Assembly (NCBI GenBank): GCA_963921425.1
Contig: OY992834.1
Location: forward strand, 16,680,164 to 16,744,163
Reading direction: 5' to 3'
Source of the DNA: Dryas octopetala
Taxonomy: Eukaryota; Streptophyta; Magnoliopsida; Rosales; Rosaceae
DNA length: 64,000 nucleotides
Shown piece by piece: positions 13,445-25,679 of this stretch (positions within the stretch are counted from its first letter, which is position 1; each line of letters opens with the position of its first letter). The notes beneath the pieces were generated by a model. It ran no database searches. It saw nothing but the letters and a program-made list of their open reading frames with translations, and was not told where the DNA came from. The translations under genes and the position numbers were made by a program.

Positions 13445-16400
13445 CAAGAGAAAAACCAACATCCCTGAACACACACACAAAAGACAAACATGGAAACTGA
13501 GGTAAAGGCAAACTGAGTTGGTGCCAAAATTAGCAATTAATTTACCACCTAAACATCGTGGAGCCCATTTCCTTTTAAGTCATTGACCTTCATCTTAAAC
13601 TATAGCTAAAAAGACTTTAAGTGTATTCTAAATTTGAAAGGGGAATCATATAGAGAAAATATTTTATCCAAAAGGAAACAAAACCTATTTATCACTCATA
13701 ACTAGAAATCTATAGTTTCTCCTATGTTAATGCAGTAGCAGTGGTTGGTTACAGGAGAAAAGGGTGGTATTCCCAATAGAAGAACAATACAAAGTACAGG
13801 AGCATCGTTGTGCCTTAAAGTATAAACCTGTAAGACAATAACAGCTGCTTGAACTCCTCTTCCAGCTTTGAAATAGCTTTAGTAAGCAAACCATTCGCAT
13901 GATTGAGAACCCCATCACTACTCTTAAAGCCTTTGTTGCTACTAAAGAACCGTATATTGCTTCTTAGCTGGTCAATTGCCTCCAGATAACCTTCTAAGTC
14001 GTCATGTGGCCCTCTAAGTATTTTTGTCTCTGCCTGTGCATTGAAAGGAAAATGATATCAAAAACCATATATGGGCAGTGTACATCATTAGACATAAGAA
14101 GTAGAACTACAAAGATGAGCAAGACAAGGTTGAATCAATGTGGTTATCTAGTAATATCCCAGTTGTTAAAACTAAGTTCTCAACGAAAATAAAAAATAAA
14201 AATAAAAGCATTTCTAGTGCTGGAAAAGATTACTATAATTACTATCCCCCAGGTTTTTACTTTAACAAAGTATATTTTTTGGATAAGATAGAGTCTCTAC
14301 ATGATCAAAACCTCTTAAGCATCTTGAAATCATTACAGACAAAAAGACAGAAATACCATTTTTATCAATGTTATAACAAAAAAGAAGAAATATGTTTTGT
14401 AGTAAAAAAAAAAATTAAAAATAGAAAACCCATGAAATTTGGCCACAATGATGGCATCATGCAGTTACTACGGAGATGTTTCTATTATATGACAACAAAT
14501 TTGGACAAAAGTTTATAAAAAAAAACCCCGGAAAGTTCAAAAAAAAAAAATGCACATTAACAAGGCTAGCTAAAAAATTTGGAAAGAGGGTACAGAAAAA
14601 AGCCTTTTCCTTCTAGAAGTCAAAAGAAGTTTCATTCGATGAATTGAGGACCAGTTAAGAGTGGGTGTGGAGTTGTGAGAAAAAGTCAGATTCTGGTTAT
14701 CTCTTCGGGCCTCGGTTTCGGTTCTACAGTAAGGATCTTTCCTTTTCTGATATTTTTTAAATTGGAAGGCAGCTATGTGTTACGCCTTTATTAGATTTTC
14801 TTGTAAAAAGAAAGTAGATTGTCATTTTGTTTTAGGTCTTTTTTTCTGATCTGTTGTATTGGACTCCTGTTTCTCTTCAAAGAAACAAATAAGGCTACAC
14901 ACTGAGCTGATGTAATTTTAGTTGAATACATATCACAAAGGGAAAAACAGAACATATGCTTATTGATGGTGTCACAAATAAACATACTAGTACTATTGAC
15001 TAGGTATTAGCTACAACACTAGACACAAAACTCAAACTGAGTTCAATTTGCATGGAGTTGACATTGTTGAGAGATACATGTAAATAATTTTTAACATCTT
15101 CAATGCTCTTTGAATCAAACTGAGATGTAAATCATAAAAAATGCAGAGACTAGTAAAGAATGAGAAGTAAAACTAAAACGTCTCTTGTAAATCATCAACC
15201 ATGTTCATGCTGTTTCCGTGTCCTAAATTTTTTAGTGTTGTTGTGTGACTCGTGTTACTGTGTCTTTGCCATGTCATAACCTATGTCCTCTGTCAGTTCC
15301 CATGCTACATAGCTTTCAAGCACCATGGCTGCTTCACAACCATTCACCAAAGCCAAAACATTACATGTCTAATTGTTATTTAGGAATACGTCCAGCAACA
15401 TATACCCAAAGGCTCAACACCCCAACAATATTTATAGTCTTGGTAAGAAACAAATTCTACACTCTTTTACATATGTGATAGAAAGCTAAATTTAGTCGTC
15501 TTGTATGTCAGCTTTTTCTTTTCTAGATTTTTCCCACATGGTTGGCATTATCATAATGAAATCGTTCAGTTAAAGAAGTTACACCTTCCACTCAATGTTC
15601 AAAAAAAGGAAACAATGCTCATGCTCAATAAAAGCACCATAAACACTGGGAACAAAAAAGGCCTATTTCAGTCCAAAAATGTAAGCACGCCTTGCGATCG
15701 CAAACAATCAAGTAAAAGAAAATGCAGGGAATATGAATGAAGCAACATGGTTCTCTAAAAAAAACGAATCAGCATGTTGTACAAATACCATTTCACAATA
15801 AATGTTAAACTCATCCTGGGTACAGCCAGTAACTATGAACATGAATTTTCTAAAAGCAAATAGATAATCCCAACTTGAAATTAATCAAAATAAACTTAAA
15901 TTTAGTCTGATCTAACAATTACAGGATAGTCTTACAAATTAAGCCTACAGGAAAGTAAAGTAAAAAAATAGATAAATTTCGGAGACCAACCTGACGAGAA
16001 AGATCGAACTGGGCCAATATAACCTCAGCAGCCTTCAAAGTCTTGTCAATATTCTCATGGGCTTTCCGTATAGAATGCGTTCTAATCTACATTACCCAAA
16101 ATTCAAACAAACCCATTAAACAACATTAAGAAAAAGCTCAAAAACAATGAAACAAAGTCAAAACCCAAGCACTTCCTTAGAGATCGCTGTTTGGTTACTC
16201 AGAAAATAAAGGAAAATAAAAGAAAGAAGCAAAACTCAGAGAGACCCATATGCTCCTTTTTGGTTCTGTTGTTGGGAAAAGTAAAGGCAAGTCAAGTCAA
16301 AATCAAAATGATCCCAAAGACCTGGTTCTAAATTTTTTGCTTGGTAAGATTTTACTTGGGAGACAAACAAACAGAGAGTTAGAAGAAGATGGAGATGAAG

Positions 16401-16591
16401 AAGGAATAGGTGGGACCCACCTGGGTAGGACGCATGGCGGTCTCGAGGGCGGAGAGGCGGTGGTCGAAAGAGCCGAGAATGGAGACGACGCTGTCGGTGA
16501 TGGTTTGGCTCTTCTGCAGCGACTCTCTCATCGTTGCTGCTCTCGCGCTCAGTGAATCGCCAACCATTGCTGCTGCTGCCACCACACCCAT
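5208..16591 (-). CDS. EXO70A1: Exocyst complex subunit EXO70A1
   Basis: Subunit of the exocyst, which tethers secretory vesicles to the plasma membrane; the plant A1 paralogue is the housekeeping EXO70 used in polar growth and wall deposition. Twelve coding exons: 16421-16591, 15991-16086, 13828-14033, 12837-13097, 12221-12359, 11935-12147, 11549-11754, 8829-9029, 8625-8724, 7592-7698, 7327-7473, 5208-5325. All are GT-AG and phases close over 1965 nt (654 aa; family about 640). Landmarks: N-terminal SLQKSQTITDSVVSILGSF coiled-coil start, then FDCLPNSLRPSSGSPGNLG, NWIHYMRIAVKLLFAGERK, HLFLMNNIHYMVRSVRR, and the end EDLERMLGEFFEGKNVNEPK. ATG 16591 is the first start; a second in-frame ATG lies at 16567, closer to where other EXO70A1 proteins begin. 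Introns 2, 3, 7 and 11 are long, and introns 7 and 11 carry insertions. No broken motif seen. Confidence 0.96.
5780..6235 (+). mobile_element. Possible LTR remnant in EXO70A1 intron 11
   Basis: LTR-like architecture: a promoter-like CCTATAAATAAGG near 5975, then a pyrimidine-rich transcript-leader-like stretch to about 6180. Ends are not resolved, and no partner LTR or target duplication was found. The call rests on overall organisation only. Confidence 0.35.
6460..6800 (+). mobile_element. 5'-truncated LINE (non-LTR retrotransposon) 3' end
   Basis: The frame 6468-6689 encodes AIFWVVWLERNSRIFEG followed by WVRVHFWASLWA. This matches the tail that follows the reverse-transcriptase zinc-binding region in plant LINE ORF2 proteins. 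It is followed by a 3' UTR and an A-rich tail (about 6775-6802, AAAATAAAAATAAAATAAAA). It lies sense to the plus strand, opposite to the EXO70A1 host gene. A second similar AT-rich, A-tailed stretch ends near 7060 and may be another LINE tail. Confidence 0.6.
10644..11414. mobile_element. TIR element(s) in EXO70A1 intron 7
   Basis: Left end begins GGAAGTCCAAAGAG and contains ATGGATCACATGTGGGCCC. The right end, read in reverse, begins GGAAGTCTCTAAAGAGGATCC and contains ATGGATCACATATGGGCGG. Similarity between the ends extends over 130 bp. An internal CCTCTTTAGAAGCTC near 11020 suggests two elements in tandem or nested. No coding capacity; long A and T runs at 10977-11017. Confidence 0.65.
13418..13444. 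repeat. A27 homopolymer in EXO70A1 intron 3
   Basis: Uninterrupted run of 27 A on the plus strand (T on the coding strand), far from splice sites. A retroposon tail is possible but no body is recognisable. Confidence 0.8.
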
Positions 16592-16641
16592 CTTCTTCCT
16601 TCTTCCTTCTTCCTTCTTCCTTCTTCCTTCTTCTTCTTCTT
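16591..16641 (-). repeat. (GGAAGAA)n/(GAA)n tract in EXO70A1 5' leader
   Basis: Directly upstream of the EXO70A1 ATG the coding strand is a purine-rich GAAGAAGGAAGAAGG repeat of about 50 bp. Such tracts are common in plant 5' UTRs. Any effect on expression is speculative. Confidence 0.7.
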
Positions 16642-17149
16642 AGACAGAGAGAGAGAAAAGAGGAAAGACAGGGATTGAATTTTTTTAATAGTTTTAAGTT
16701 GGCGAGGTGATGGTGGGTCCCAGTGACAGTTTGACATTTCCTTCATTCTTTGAGGACATACTCGAACATTATGATAAAAACTTCCTCTGTCAGTCTGTCT
16801 TACTTTGGACAGCGCGTTTTCTAAGTCTTCTCTTTCTCTTGAGGAAGTCGTTGGGCTGGGTTGGGCTGGGCTGGGGTTTTTTTAGACTTCGTCTTCCTTG
16901 CTTCATAACTGTTCATTTTGTTTTTTGTTTGGACTAAGGGTTGACATAAACCCGCCCAACCTGTCAAGCTCGGGTCAGGTCGGGTCAAAGACACAAAAAA
17001 CAATGCTCTGGTTATAATTGGCTCCACCCGAATACAAACGGATTGGGTTCTCATCCGCCCGTATGAAACAGACCTGCCCAAATCATAGATTATATTTTTT
17101 TTTTATATTTCCTAATATAGAAAATTAGGATTATTTTTTGCTACGTAGA

Positions 17150-17670
17150 AAATTATGATTAAATATCAAATATCAATATTTTTTCAGTAAAACAATAAAA
17201 CATTAATTTTTTTAGTTTAGGTACTAACTTAGAGCAATACATTTTGTATTAGGTCACAAATTTGTACGAAATGTAAATTTTTTGACACCCAGCACTAGGC
17301 CAAAATGTTGAACGCTTGATGGTTTTCTGTTAGTCTTTTTTTTGTTTGCTATACAGTTATGACTATATGAAATTCATAAAAATTCAAACTTTATAAGGGT
17401 TTAATGTTTTTGATAATGTTTTTGAGGATGAAGTCCAATAACCTATAAACTAAACATTAAAGTTTAAGTCTCGCAAACACTGAAAAAACAACAAATCAGT
17501 AAAAAAGTTATGATTGTTAGACAGTCACAGTTGAGTTTGTAAAAAAAAAAAAGTTTCTCCCGAGCGCTCGGCACTGTTCACCAAGTGCTCGATAGAACCA
17601 TGTTTTTTTAAAGCTGTTACCTAAACTGAAATTTAGTATCTAAAGTGAAATAAAATAAATGTTTTATTTG
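17150..17670 (+). repeat. Dispersed palindrome-bearing repeat, copy B
   Basis: Same repeat as 3297-3725, with two extra blocks. One is around 17275-17345; the other, near 17550-17600, contains the palindrome CGAGCGCTCG. The central arms are ATTGTTAGACAGT, so the palindrome is slightly degraded here. No protein-coding potential seen. Confidence 0.7.
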
Positions 17671-17689
17671 CAGCTTGCATCCTTGGCTC

Positions 17690-18170
17690 TGAAAAAGACA
17701 ACTTAGCTATTTCACATCCTTACCCTAAGATGATGTTAGTGCTATTAGTGTTATTGCATCAATAGCTCTTGAGATGATATTGTTGGCACCAGTGTATGTT
17801 TCCATCTTCAAGTAAGGCATTGACAAACTAAGAACTCCCAGTGTGTTGATTTGGCATAGCTTAGACTGATTTTCGAAATGTTGTTGCTTGTGTCTCATAT
17901 AGCGGAGAAGATTGAATTTCCAAATAAGGGACTAGCAAAGTGAGAATTGTGTGAATGTTTGAATTTCCAAATAAGAGCTTCTTCAGCACTTTCTTGTAAC
18001 GTTTTCCCACCAACTATTTGAGCTTTTGGCCTAAGATCTTTAACAAACCGCATCAAGTTTTCTATGTATCCAGTACTATTCTACTTATTATGCACTAGTT
18101 GCATTGAGTTGTATGATTATTTGCTCACAATATTTTAATAGTGAAGAAAAAATATCTATCATAGTGTAGG
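17690..18170 (-). pseudogene. Unidentified gene-like fragment, related to 31960-32460
   Basis: On the minus strand one frame reads GYIENLMRFVKDLRP followed by an acidic stretch, and another part reads MPYLKMETYTGANNIISRA; the frames are broken by stops. A diverged relative lies at 31960-32460. Protein-like composition in two copies suggests decayed exons of one gene or transposon family. I do not recognise the family. Confidence 0.35.
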
Positions 18171-19719
18171 CAAGATATTCTTAAAGATATGGATCGAACC
18201 AAGCACGACCTTGGATATAGCTTAACATGCATCAACGTACGCATGCAACTTGGAATTCATCAACGTGTTAGACAGGCCGTTGCATGTTATATACGTGGTG
18301 TGACATAGCTGGGTTTGGTGATTTTATTTCTTAAGTTTTCTTGTGATTTTTGCCTTTAATTATTAATTGTTTGGGATGTTGGAACATTGTTAGTAATTTA
18401 AATCAACCATGGATTTTGAAGTGCATTCACATAAAAAAAAAATGTAAAAATACTACGAACAAAGGCACCCAAAAATAATTTCACACATAAGAAAGGTAAG
18501 ACTACTTTTGAAGGAAATAACAATTCCAAAAGGAAGACATAAGTTCATGATCGAACTTGAAAAAAGTAAATAATCTGACCAAAAAATAAAGGACAAAAAA
18601 AATTAATTGTCAAAACAAAATATATATTTATATATAAATCATCCTAGTGAAAAATATATAAAATAATGGGTGAAGTTATGAAATAGATAAGAAAAAAGAA
18701 AAAGAGAAAGAAATTGTAAGCAAAAGGGGATTCAATACCCAAAATTTGGCCAAACACTTGGATTTTTGCGATTCGAAACAATCTGGGTTTACTAATCATT
18801 CCTAACATAAAAAATAACTTAGTTAGCATATAATCAAGAAGGTAACACTTTAAAAAAAATATTGACATGAGTGTTAATTGAAGAAATATGAGTTTGAAGG
18901 GAATTTATCTAAACTACTATAAATTTATTTATTAGGGGATTTTTGACTTGATCAATAGAGGGTTTAGTAATTCGTCGACTCCTTTAGTGTGAATGTTTAA
19001 TTTGATTTAGGGGCACGTTAAGAGAAGGTGATCATCACTTTGGCATGTGGATAATATGTGGAGGTTTTCAGAAAGTAGTTGTGATCTACGTACTTATCAC
19101 AGGTATGACAATTGAGTCAAGGTCATGCCACATACTTTTAAAAGAAAAAGCCCTGACAATAACCCGAACCCACAAGGTACCACATTTTAGCAACAAATGT
19201 AAAAAAACTTTTATCATGGCAGGGACAATTACCCTTAAATGAAAAAAGAATCTATTTTTGCTCACCCCAGTGACGAATCATAGTGTAAATGTAAGGACTG
19301 GTCGCAGGCGGGTGGGGACTAGCCGACAGCGACTTGTAGGCGGGTGGGGCGGCGGTAGATGGGGCTGGGTAAGGGGTTAGGGTTTGAGAAAATGTGAATT
19401 GAGAATAAATGATGAACACTCAGGCTCATGTTTGTTTCTTTACATAGTTTTTTTTTTTTTCAATTCCTAGCTCCAAAACGACATCGTTTTGGGTTAGGCT
19501 TTAAAAAAAAAAAAAGAAGAAGTGAAGAACGCCACACCACCTTTCATACATTTTGTCAAACAGGTTGTGGACGTGCTTGCAGGTGGTCATTCCAGGAAGT
19601 CAACCCGACGAGTTTGGCAAGGCTTTTACGGCGAGTGGATGGTCAGGCGACCACCCTTGTCCCTTGGTGGATCCGCCCATGGCTCATCCTTACCCTTGAG
19701 GATAGTGTAGCATTACCGC
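18171..19719. other. Gene-free stretch
   Basis: AT-rich DNA without a supportable gene. A GC-richer block at 19290-19710 gives short overlapping open frames on both strands (for example 19428-19868), with no recognisable domain and low-complexity Lys/Arg content, so I leave it unannotated. Confidence 0.5.
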
Positions 19720-21354
19720 TAGAGGTGTATAATGGGCCGAGCTTGGCCGGCCCAGATCCGGCACGAGCACAGCCTGTTAAAAATTTGCTCGGCCTGACCC
19801 ACCCGTACTTATGGGCCGGGTTTGGCCAAAAGTTTTCTATTCCGTTGGGTCGGCCCGTCATAGGTTGACCGGCTTGAGCCAGCCATTTTACATTAATTTT
19901 TCTCAATTTTTTTCAAATTTTAAAAACTAGTATTTTTCTCCATAAATAAATAAAAATATGTATTTAAATTCAAAGATTTCCCAAAAATTATATATTATGT
20001 TCCAAAGTTATTCATTATTAATTGTCAATTTATTAACAAGCATTTTATCATAATGTTTGGTTATAAAATTGTTTTTTTATGTGGTAATATTCAATTGTAC
20101 AACTAATCGTTATAAGTGAAATATTAATTTCCCTCTAATTTTATTGAAAGGATATAATCAAGGAGTAAAATTTCGGATTTCGCAAAAATTTCTATGGAAA
20201 TTTCGAAAATTTTTAAATTTCGACAAAAATTAGACAGAAACAACGAAAATTGCTATCAAAATACGGAAATTTTAAATGAAATTTTACCATATGTTTATTT
20301 AACATATTATCTACTACATTAATAAAAAACATTGAAGAAACCTAATTATATAGTAAGTTTCATGTTATATAAGATGAATATAATGTGCGCCGGAGGCAAA
20401 TACTCTTAAATAAAATTAGGGTATTCTTTAGAATATGGTATAAGATATTAGGGTTTAGGCCCTTTAAAGAATTTTTTATATTAAAATTAATGTATTAGAG
20501 TTTAGGATTTAAAAACAACTAAATGAAACTCCAAACCTTTTTTTTTTCTTCCCAATTAACCAAAGACCCCAATCCCCAATTTTATTAAATTCCTGAACCC
20601 TTTTTTTTTCTTTCCTTCCTTCCTTTTCTTCCCGTGACTTCTCTTCTGCCCTCTAGCTCATTTCTCTCTCCTCTCCCAGTACATTGCATCTCTTCTCTCT
20701 CCTCCCTCTCCCTCCATGATCTCTCATTCTCTTTCTCATTTCCCTCCCCGATCTCTTCTCCCTAGCTCCCCGCCGATCTCTTCTCTCTCCCAGAACTCTT
20801 TCACAAACTTTGGATCTCCTTCAAGACCATCTAGTAATCTGAGCACAAAAACCACAAAACATAATTACCAAATTCAAAAACTGAAGAAATTTAAGCTTAA
20901 AAAAATGATGGGTACCTGAGAAATAGACAGGGTAAGAGCAAGTGGTGCAGTAAGTGAGCGAAATTTCGCCAAATTTCGTCAAATTTCGATAATCAGTGAA
21001 ATATTAACGAAATATCAATGAATAGGTGATAACATTTCCATGACCCCAAAAATCGAAATTTTCACTGAAAATTTTGATATTTTATTCTTAGATATAACAA
21101 CTTAAAAAAATTAATTAATAATTTTTATTACATAATTATTAAAATTTTCAAATAAATAATCAGGCTGGCCTGCCCTAGCACGACCTGTTATGGACCGAGC
21201 CATGGGTCGGGCTAGGCTTATGGTTTAAGATAATTGGGTTGAGCCAGCCTGACCCGATTATTAAAGAGGCCAGCCCGAGCACGGTACGAATGGGCCCATT
21301 TTAAATGGGTTGGGTCGGGCCCGACTCGACCGTCCTATATATTGTACACCTCTA
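19720..21354. mobile_element. TIR element with TAGAGGTGTA ends and GGGCC-rich arms, hosting a nested element
   Basis: Left end TAGAGGTGTATAATGGGCC; the right end in reverse reads TAGAGGTGTACAATATA followed by GGGCCCGACCC-type GC-rich arm sequence. The arms (about 19720-19880 and 21160-21354) are GC-rich against the AT-rich surroundings. Only TA is shared at the flanks, so no reliable target duplication was found. Superfamily uncertain: hAT-like by end style, Tc1/mariner-like by flanking TA. No transposase seen. Confidence 0.55.
20165..21090. mobile_element. Nested inverted-repeat element with AATTTCG-rich ends
   Basis: Ends rich in AAATTTCG words appear in inverted orientation at 20165-20290 and 20955-21090. 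The interior (20530-20930) is a long pyrimidine-rich tract resembling a plant 5' leader and ends near ATGATGGGTACCTGAG. This could be a captured promoter/leader fragment. Boundaries are approximate. Confidence 0.45.
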
Positions 21355-21359
21355 AATTA

Positions 21360-22061
21360 TATGGCATCATGATCATTAAACTGTATAGTGGATGTGTGAT
21401 CAGTAACGAGCTTGAGATGTCACTACTTGTTTATTGTTGATGATGATAGTGATGTTTTACCACTATTTAAATGTGGTTGTTTATCAGCTTTGATATTACT
21501 TCATACTAAATTTTGATGGTTGTTGCCACTATTTATGTGTGTGATAACCTACATGTTGATTCCGGGATTGGTGTTGCAGCGTATTTTTATATATCATACT
21601 GATAAGTAATGTTTGTTTATGTTTGTTTATGTTTGCTTGTTAGTTGGTTCATCCATACGAGCTTTCAAAAGCTTACCAGGTTTGTTCTTTAACCTGGTGC
21701 ACCATTCAACAGTGCAGCGGTTGGTTTTGCAGGTTAAGTAAGATTGAGGTAGTAGTGTGGAGGAGATGTGGCAATTGGTAATCCAAAAGTGGTTTTCTCT
21801 TTTAATTTATAAAGAGTGATTTATATTTATTTTAGCTCATTAATGTTTGAAAAATAGTTATACAAGGTTACGATTTATTTATGTAATTTTGGGGGTTGGT
21901 CTGAAATCAAAGTATTTGATTTATTTATTCTGATCCAACCCAGTATTTTGTTTTTAAACTCAGCCTTACATTGATTGTTTGGTTCTAGATGTGAGTTGTC
22001 GAATGGTCAGTGTGGCGTGTTACGCATCCAAATCTTCTAGCCAAGGGTTTGGGGCGTTACA
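21360..22061 (+). mobile_element. LTR remnant ending GGGGCGTTACA
   Basis: The segment contains a strong hairpin-like stretch near 21671-21704 (CAGGTTTGTTCTTTAACCTG) and ends GGGGCGTTACA at 22051-22061, an ending often seen in plant Ty3/gypsy LTRs. No opposite end, primer site or coding domain was found. Most likely a truncated or solo LTR. Confidence 0.4.
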
Positions 22062-22679
22062 AAAGGAGTGAGAGGTGCATAAATTTAGCATGTTTAGGAG
22101 ATCGATGGGCAACCTGGGAAGGAAGTGATAAGAATCAAGAAAAGGGGAAGATAAAGTGGGAATTTAGCATGGTCAGCATATATCCATGCAATTCAATGTT
22201 TCATAACTTGTAGTAGATAGGGCATACATTTAGGTGCATGTACCTGATATTGACAACTACAAAATATGACAAGTATATGTGACCAGCTGGGATATGAAGT
22301 TTATATTTATTCGATCTAGCTTCCAGGATAGGAGGGTTCTGCCTCTGATTCTAGAGTATTATGTGTTGTGATAAGTAGGCCTTATGGGAACTAAGATGAC
22401 ATATCTTAAAACTCTCAAGTTTCCAAAATTGTTAATAAACTAATGTCCAATTGTTTCTTGTTTAATTGTTAGGTTACTATTACCTTCTAGATGACAAATA
22501 CATAAAGGTTGAGGGTTTTCTTACATCATAAGAGAAACAAGGTACCATATATCATAATGGAGAGATGTATGTGCACTTTCAAATTTGAGGAATACTTTAA
22601 TCTGAAGCATGTAGCTGCAAAAAATGTGATTGATTGATGTTCAGTTGCTTAAGATGCGTTAAGATATCTTAAAAAGTTT

Positions 22680-23680
22680 AGGTTCGTCTGTTAATGTTTT
22701 ACAAAACGATTTTCTAAAAACAATTTTGAAAAATGAAAACGAAAAATTTAATTATGATTTTCAAGATCCGAGAACATGTCTAATAATTTATTACTACACA
22801 GTTTTATAAAAACAAAAATAGTAAAAACGTGTATGGTGCTAGTATTGAAAATAATAAAACAAATATTTGGCAATATATGAAAAACATTAAATAGCATCTT
22901 AAATAAAGAACCCAACAAACATAAAATAATTCTAAGCATATTAAAATTAAAAAAGAATTAATTAAAAAATACTAATAAAATTAGATTAATATACTAAAGT
23001 GCACCTCTTCGATTTGCTTCTACAGGAACCTTTAATAAAGAAAATTAAAAGAACAATGAAAAAACTAGAGATGGAAGCTTCCAGATTTAGAATTGGAGTC
23101 TTTATCATTGCTTTTCACATCCCTCCTCCCTAAAAAATATTTAGAAGTAGAGGCGAGATTTGGGGGCAGCTTGATCATCCCTCATCTTTATCATTACTTC
23201 TCATAAACCCCAGTCAACACTTCTGCAATTAGTAAAGTTGCTGAAAGAAACAATAAGAAATCATGGTTAATGCAGATAATCTTCCATTTAGTTAATTTTG
23301 CAGATCTAAAGAAAGAGATTTTGAAGCTTTCATATTTAACTAAATTTTGGGATTTGGTGTAGCTTTTTTTTTTTGGGTTAGCTTAGGTAGCTTGACAACA
23401 AATTAAGTCTACTAAAGGTAGTAAGTTTATCTCGCTCAATAATTAGTAGAAGACGGCAAAAAAAGAAAAAATTGAAATAGAATTGAAATCATGTGTCTCT
23501 GTATTTGAAGAATACAGAAAACACAATTATATCGTTTTCAATTTTAAGCCGTCATTTTTTTTCGTATCCTGGAAATGGTATCCCGTGTTTTCTAATATTA
23601 GCGCACCAAACACGTATCGCATAGGATTTTAGTTTTAGAAAACAAAAAACGCAATTACAAAACGTTACCAAACGCGGCCT
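22680..23680. mobile_element. TIR element, possibly hAT/Harbinger-like
   Basis: Left end GGTTCGTCTGTTAATGTTTT and right end (reversed) AGGCCGCGTTTGGTAACGTTTT align over roughly 50 bp, continuing into TTTTCTAAAA-type sequence. The GCGTTTGGT end is typical of plant non-autonomous DNA elements. No clear target duplication and no coding region. Confidence 0.45.
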
Positions 23681-24615
23681 TATCTTTCTATATAATTAAA
23701 ATACAAGTTGAAATAATTAGTGCATACTAATATACTATCTTCTACACGATCTTTATCAGGAGAGAAATGTCATTCAATAATGCTATTTCAGTAACCCTGC
23801 AGATTGAACTCATCGAGAATCTTTTGTTTGATTATATCATATATAACCCATCAAGATTATCTGTTAGTCTTATATATTTTTCCATCAACTATGTAGATGA
23901 ATGGCCTCTGACTCTAGGTATTACATGGATCATGGATGATTGGTCAGAGTGTAAATTCTGGAGCCTTTTAGCGATAATTTGTTTATATGGTTTTTAACTT
24001 TCTGAGAAAGATTAATTTGTTTATTATATATGTTTAGGCATTCATATTAAATCAAAGAAGCTAAGATTGAAGGGGATCGATATGGTGGTGATCGTCACTT
24101 GGTGGTTTCTGAAGGGATAAGATGAGTGGAGGGAAGCTCATCGGTATGGACTGAGTGAGAGTCGGGGCTATAGGTTATGTACAATTAATGTGTGAATGAA
24201 TTTAATATATTGATTGCTCTGTTCATAGTATGAATAATTGAATATCTAAGTAAGAACGCAAAATTACAGGATATATAGGGTCTGGTCTCATATTTATATC
24301 TCGCATTAAATTAATTACATATTGGGTGATGGAATGATTGCGAAGATCATATTCTTCACCCTACATTAATTGGGCTTGCTCGAGTATCTCCATACATTGG
24401 TCTTATACTGAAAAATTAAAATATTGCATAAGAATTTAAAAGGTCTTGAACCTATTTATCTATTTCCAATTACATGAACAAATCTAACTATTGGGTTTAG
24501 GGTAGGAACAAATCCAGCTATTGGGCTGCATGAGATACAGTCCATGCAATTTTTTTTTTCTTTTTCAAGTTTTCTAATTAGTAATAGCCCATCCTCAATA
24601 TAATCCTAGCCCACC

Positions 24616-24649
<34 letters not shown>

Positions 24650-25172
24650 AATCTATGCTTAATTAGTTTAGAAACCTGATTCGTCCGTCTTGTTTAATAT
24701 TGGATTGAATACTCCAATTTCTTAAAAAAAAAAAATTTTGTTTGGGTGCATGTAAAGATTTCTTTTTATTTTATTTACTAATGAAAGAAGCGTGTTTAGT
24801 TTTTATTTTTTTTATTTTTTTGTGTGATGGCGGGTTTACTTATTTAATGTGACAGTCAATTAGAGCCATACTTGGCCATAGAGTAAAACTTAATTAGAAC
24901 ACACAAGTGTATGTTTAGCTAAAAGATGCGCGCTGCATGATTACCAACCCGAGAAACACGAGTACAAGAAAGAAAAGAGTTAAAGAGAGACTGTGCTCTC
25001 TCAATCAAGGCCCCATTGGAAGACCAGCAAGGGTCGACATTATGGAAGTTAGTGACCACCTCCAGGCGTGGATGTGTTAGCTTGTTATGTGGAAATGTTA
25101 TTCTTCTATTCATTGCATCAAAATGGGTTTTGTGTGTGGTGCAGACACTCCATTAGGAAACTCAATTCAATT
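23681..25172. other. Gene-free stretch
   Basis: AT-rich. A (TA)n run lies at 24619-24646. The open frames 23767-23997 (plus) and 24919-25113 (minus) have no recognisable domain. Nothing else supportable. Confidence 0.5.
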
Positions 25173-25182
25173 CAAAAATAAA

Positions 25183-25679
25183 GGCTTTTTTACCCAAATA
25201 GCACTTGAACTATAGGAGGTGTGCTCAAATACCACCCAAACTTTTTTTCTTGTCAATTTACCACCTGAAATTATTAATATGTGCTAATTTGCCACCTAAC
25301 ATCCATTTTTCTGTTAAATCATCAAAAAATTTCTCAAACTTCCCATTTTGCCCTTGAATACAATAAAAAAAATATTATTATTTTAAAAACTTTTTAAAAA
25401 ATATAATTAGAAAAAAAATTAAAAACTAAAAAAATAGAAAATGGAAATACCCTTTTTTTTAGGGGGTTTAATTAGATTTTTTTTTTTAATATTTAAAATG
25501 CTTTTTTTATATAAATGACGAAAATACCCTTGAAATAAACAGAAAATTTAACTAAAATGACGGTAGGTGGTAAATTGGCCAATATGTGAAAGTTCAGGTG
25601 GTAAATTGGCAAGAAAAAAAGTTTGGGTGGTATTTGAGCACACCCTTTATAGTTTAGGTGGTATTTGAGTAAAAAAGCC
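25183..25679. mobile_element. Mutator-like foldback MITE with 10 bp target duplication
   Basis: A 497 bp element with long inverted arms. The left begins GGCTTTTTTACCCAAATAGC; the right ends GTAAAAAAGCC, and the arms share TTTGGGTGGTATTTGAGCAC and AGGTGGTAAATTGGC words. It is flanked by perfect CAAAAATAAA at 25173-25182 and 25680-25689. Ends resemble the 1394-1781 element (GGC...GCC). No coding capacity. Confidence 0.85.

Noticed and set aside
19428..19906. 146- and 87-codon overlapping frames at 19.4-19.9 kb
   Set aside because: Overlap the GC-rich arm of a TIR element; no recognisable domain and Lys/Arg low complexity.
24919..25113. 64-codon minus frame beginning MNRRITFPHNK
   Set aside because: Reasonable composition but no recognised family, splice context or second copy.
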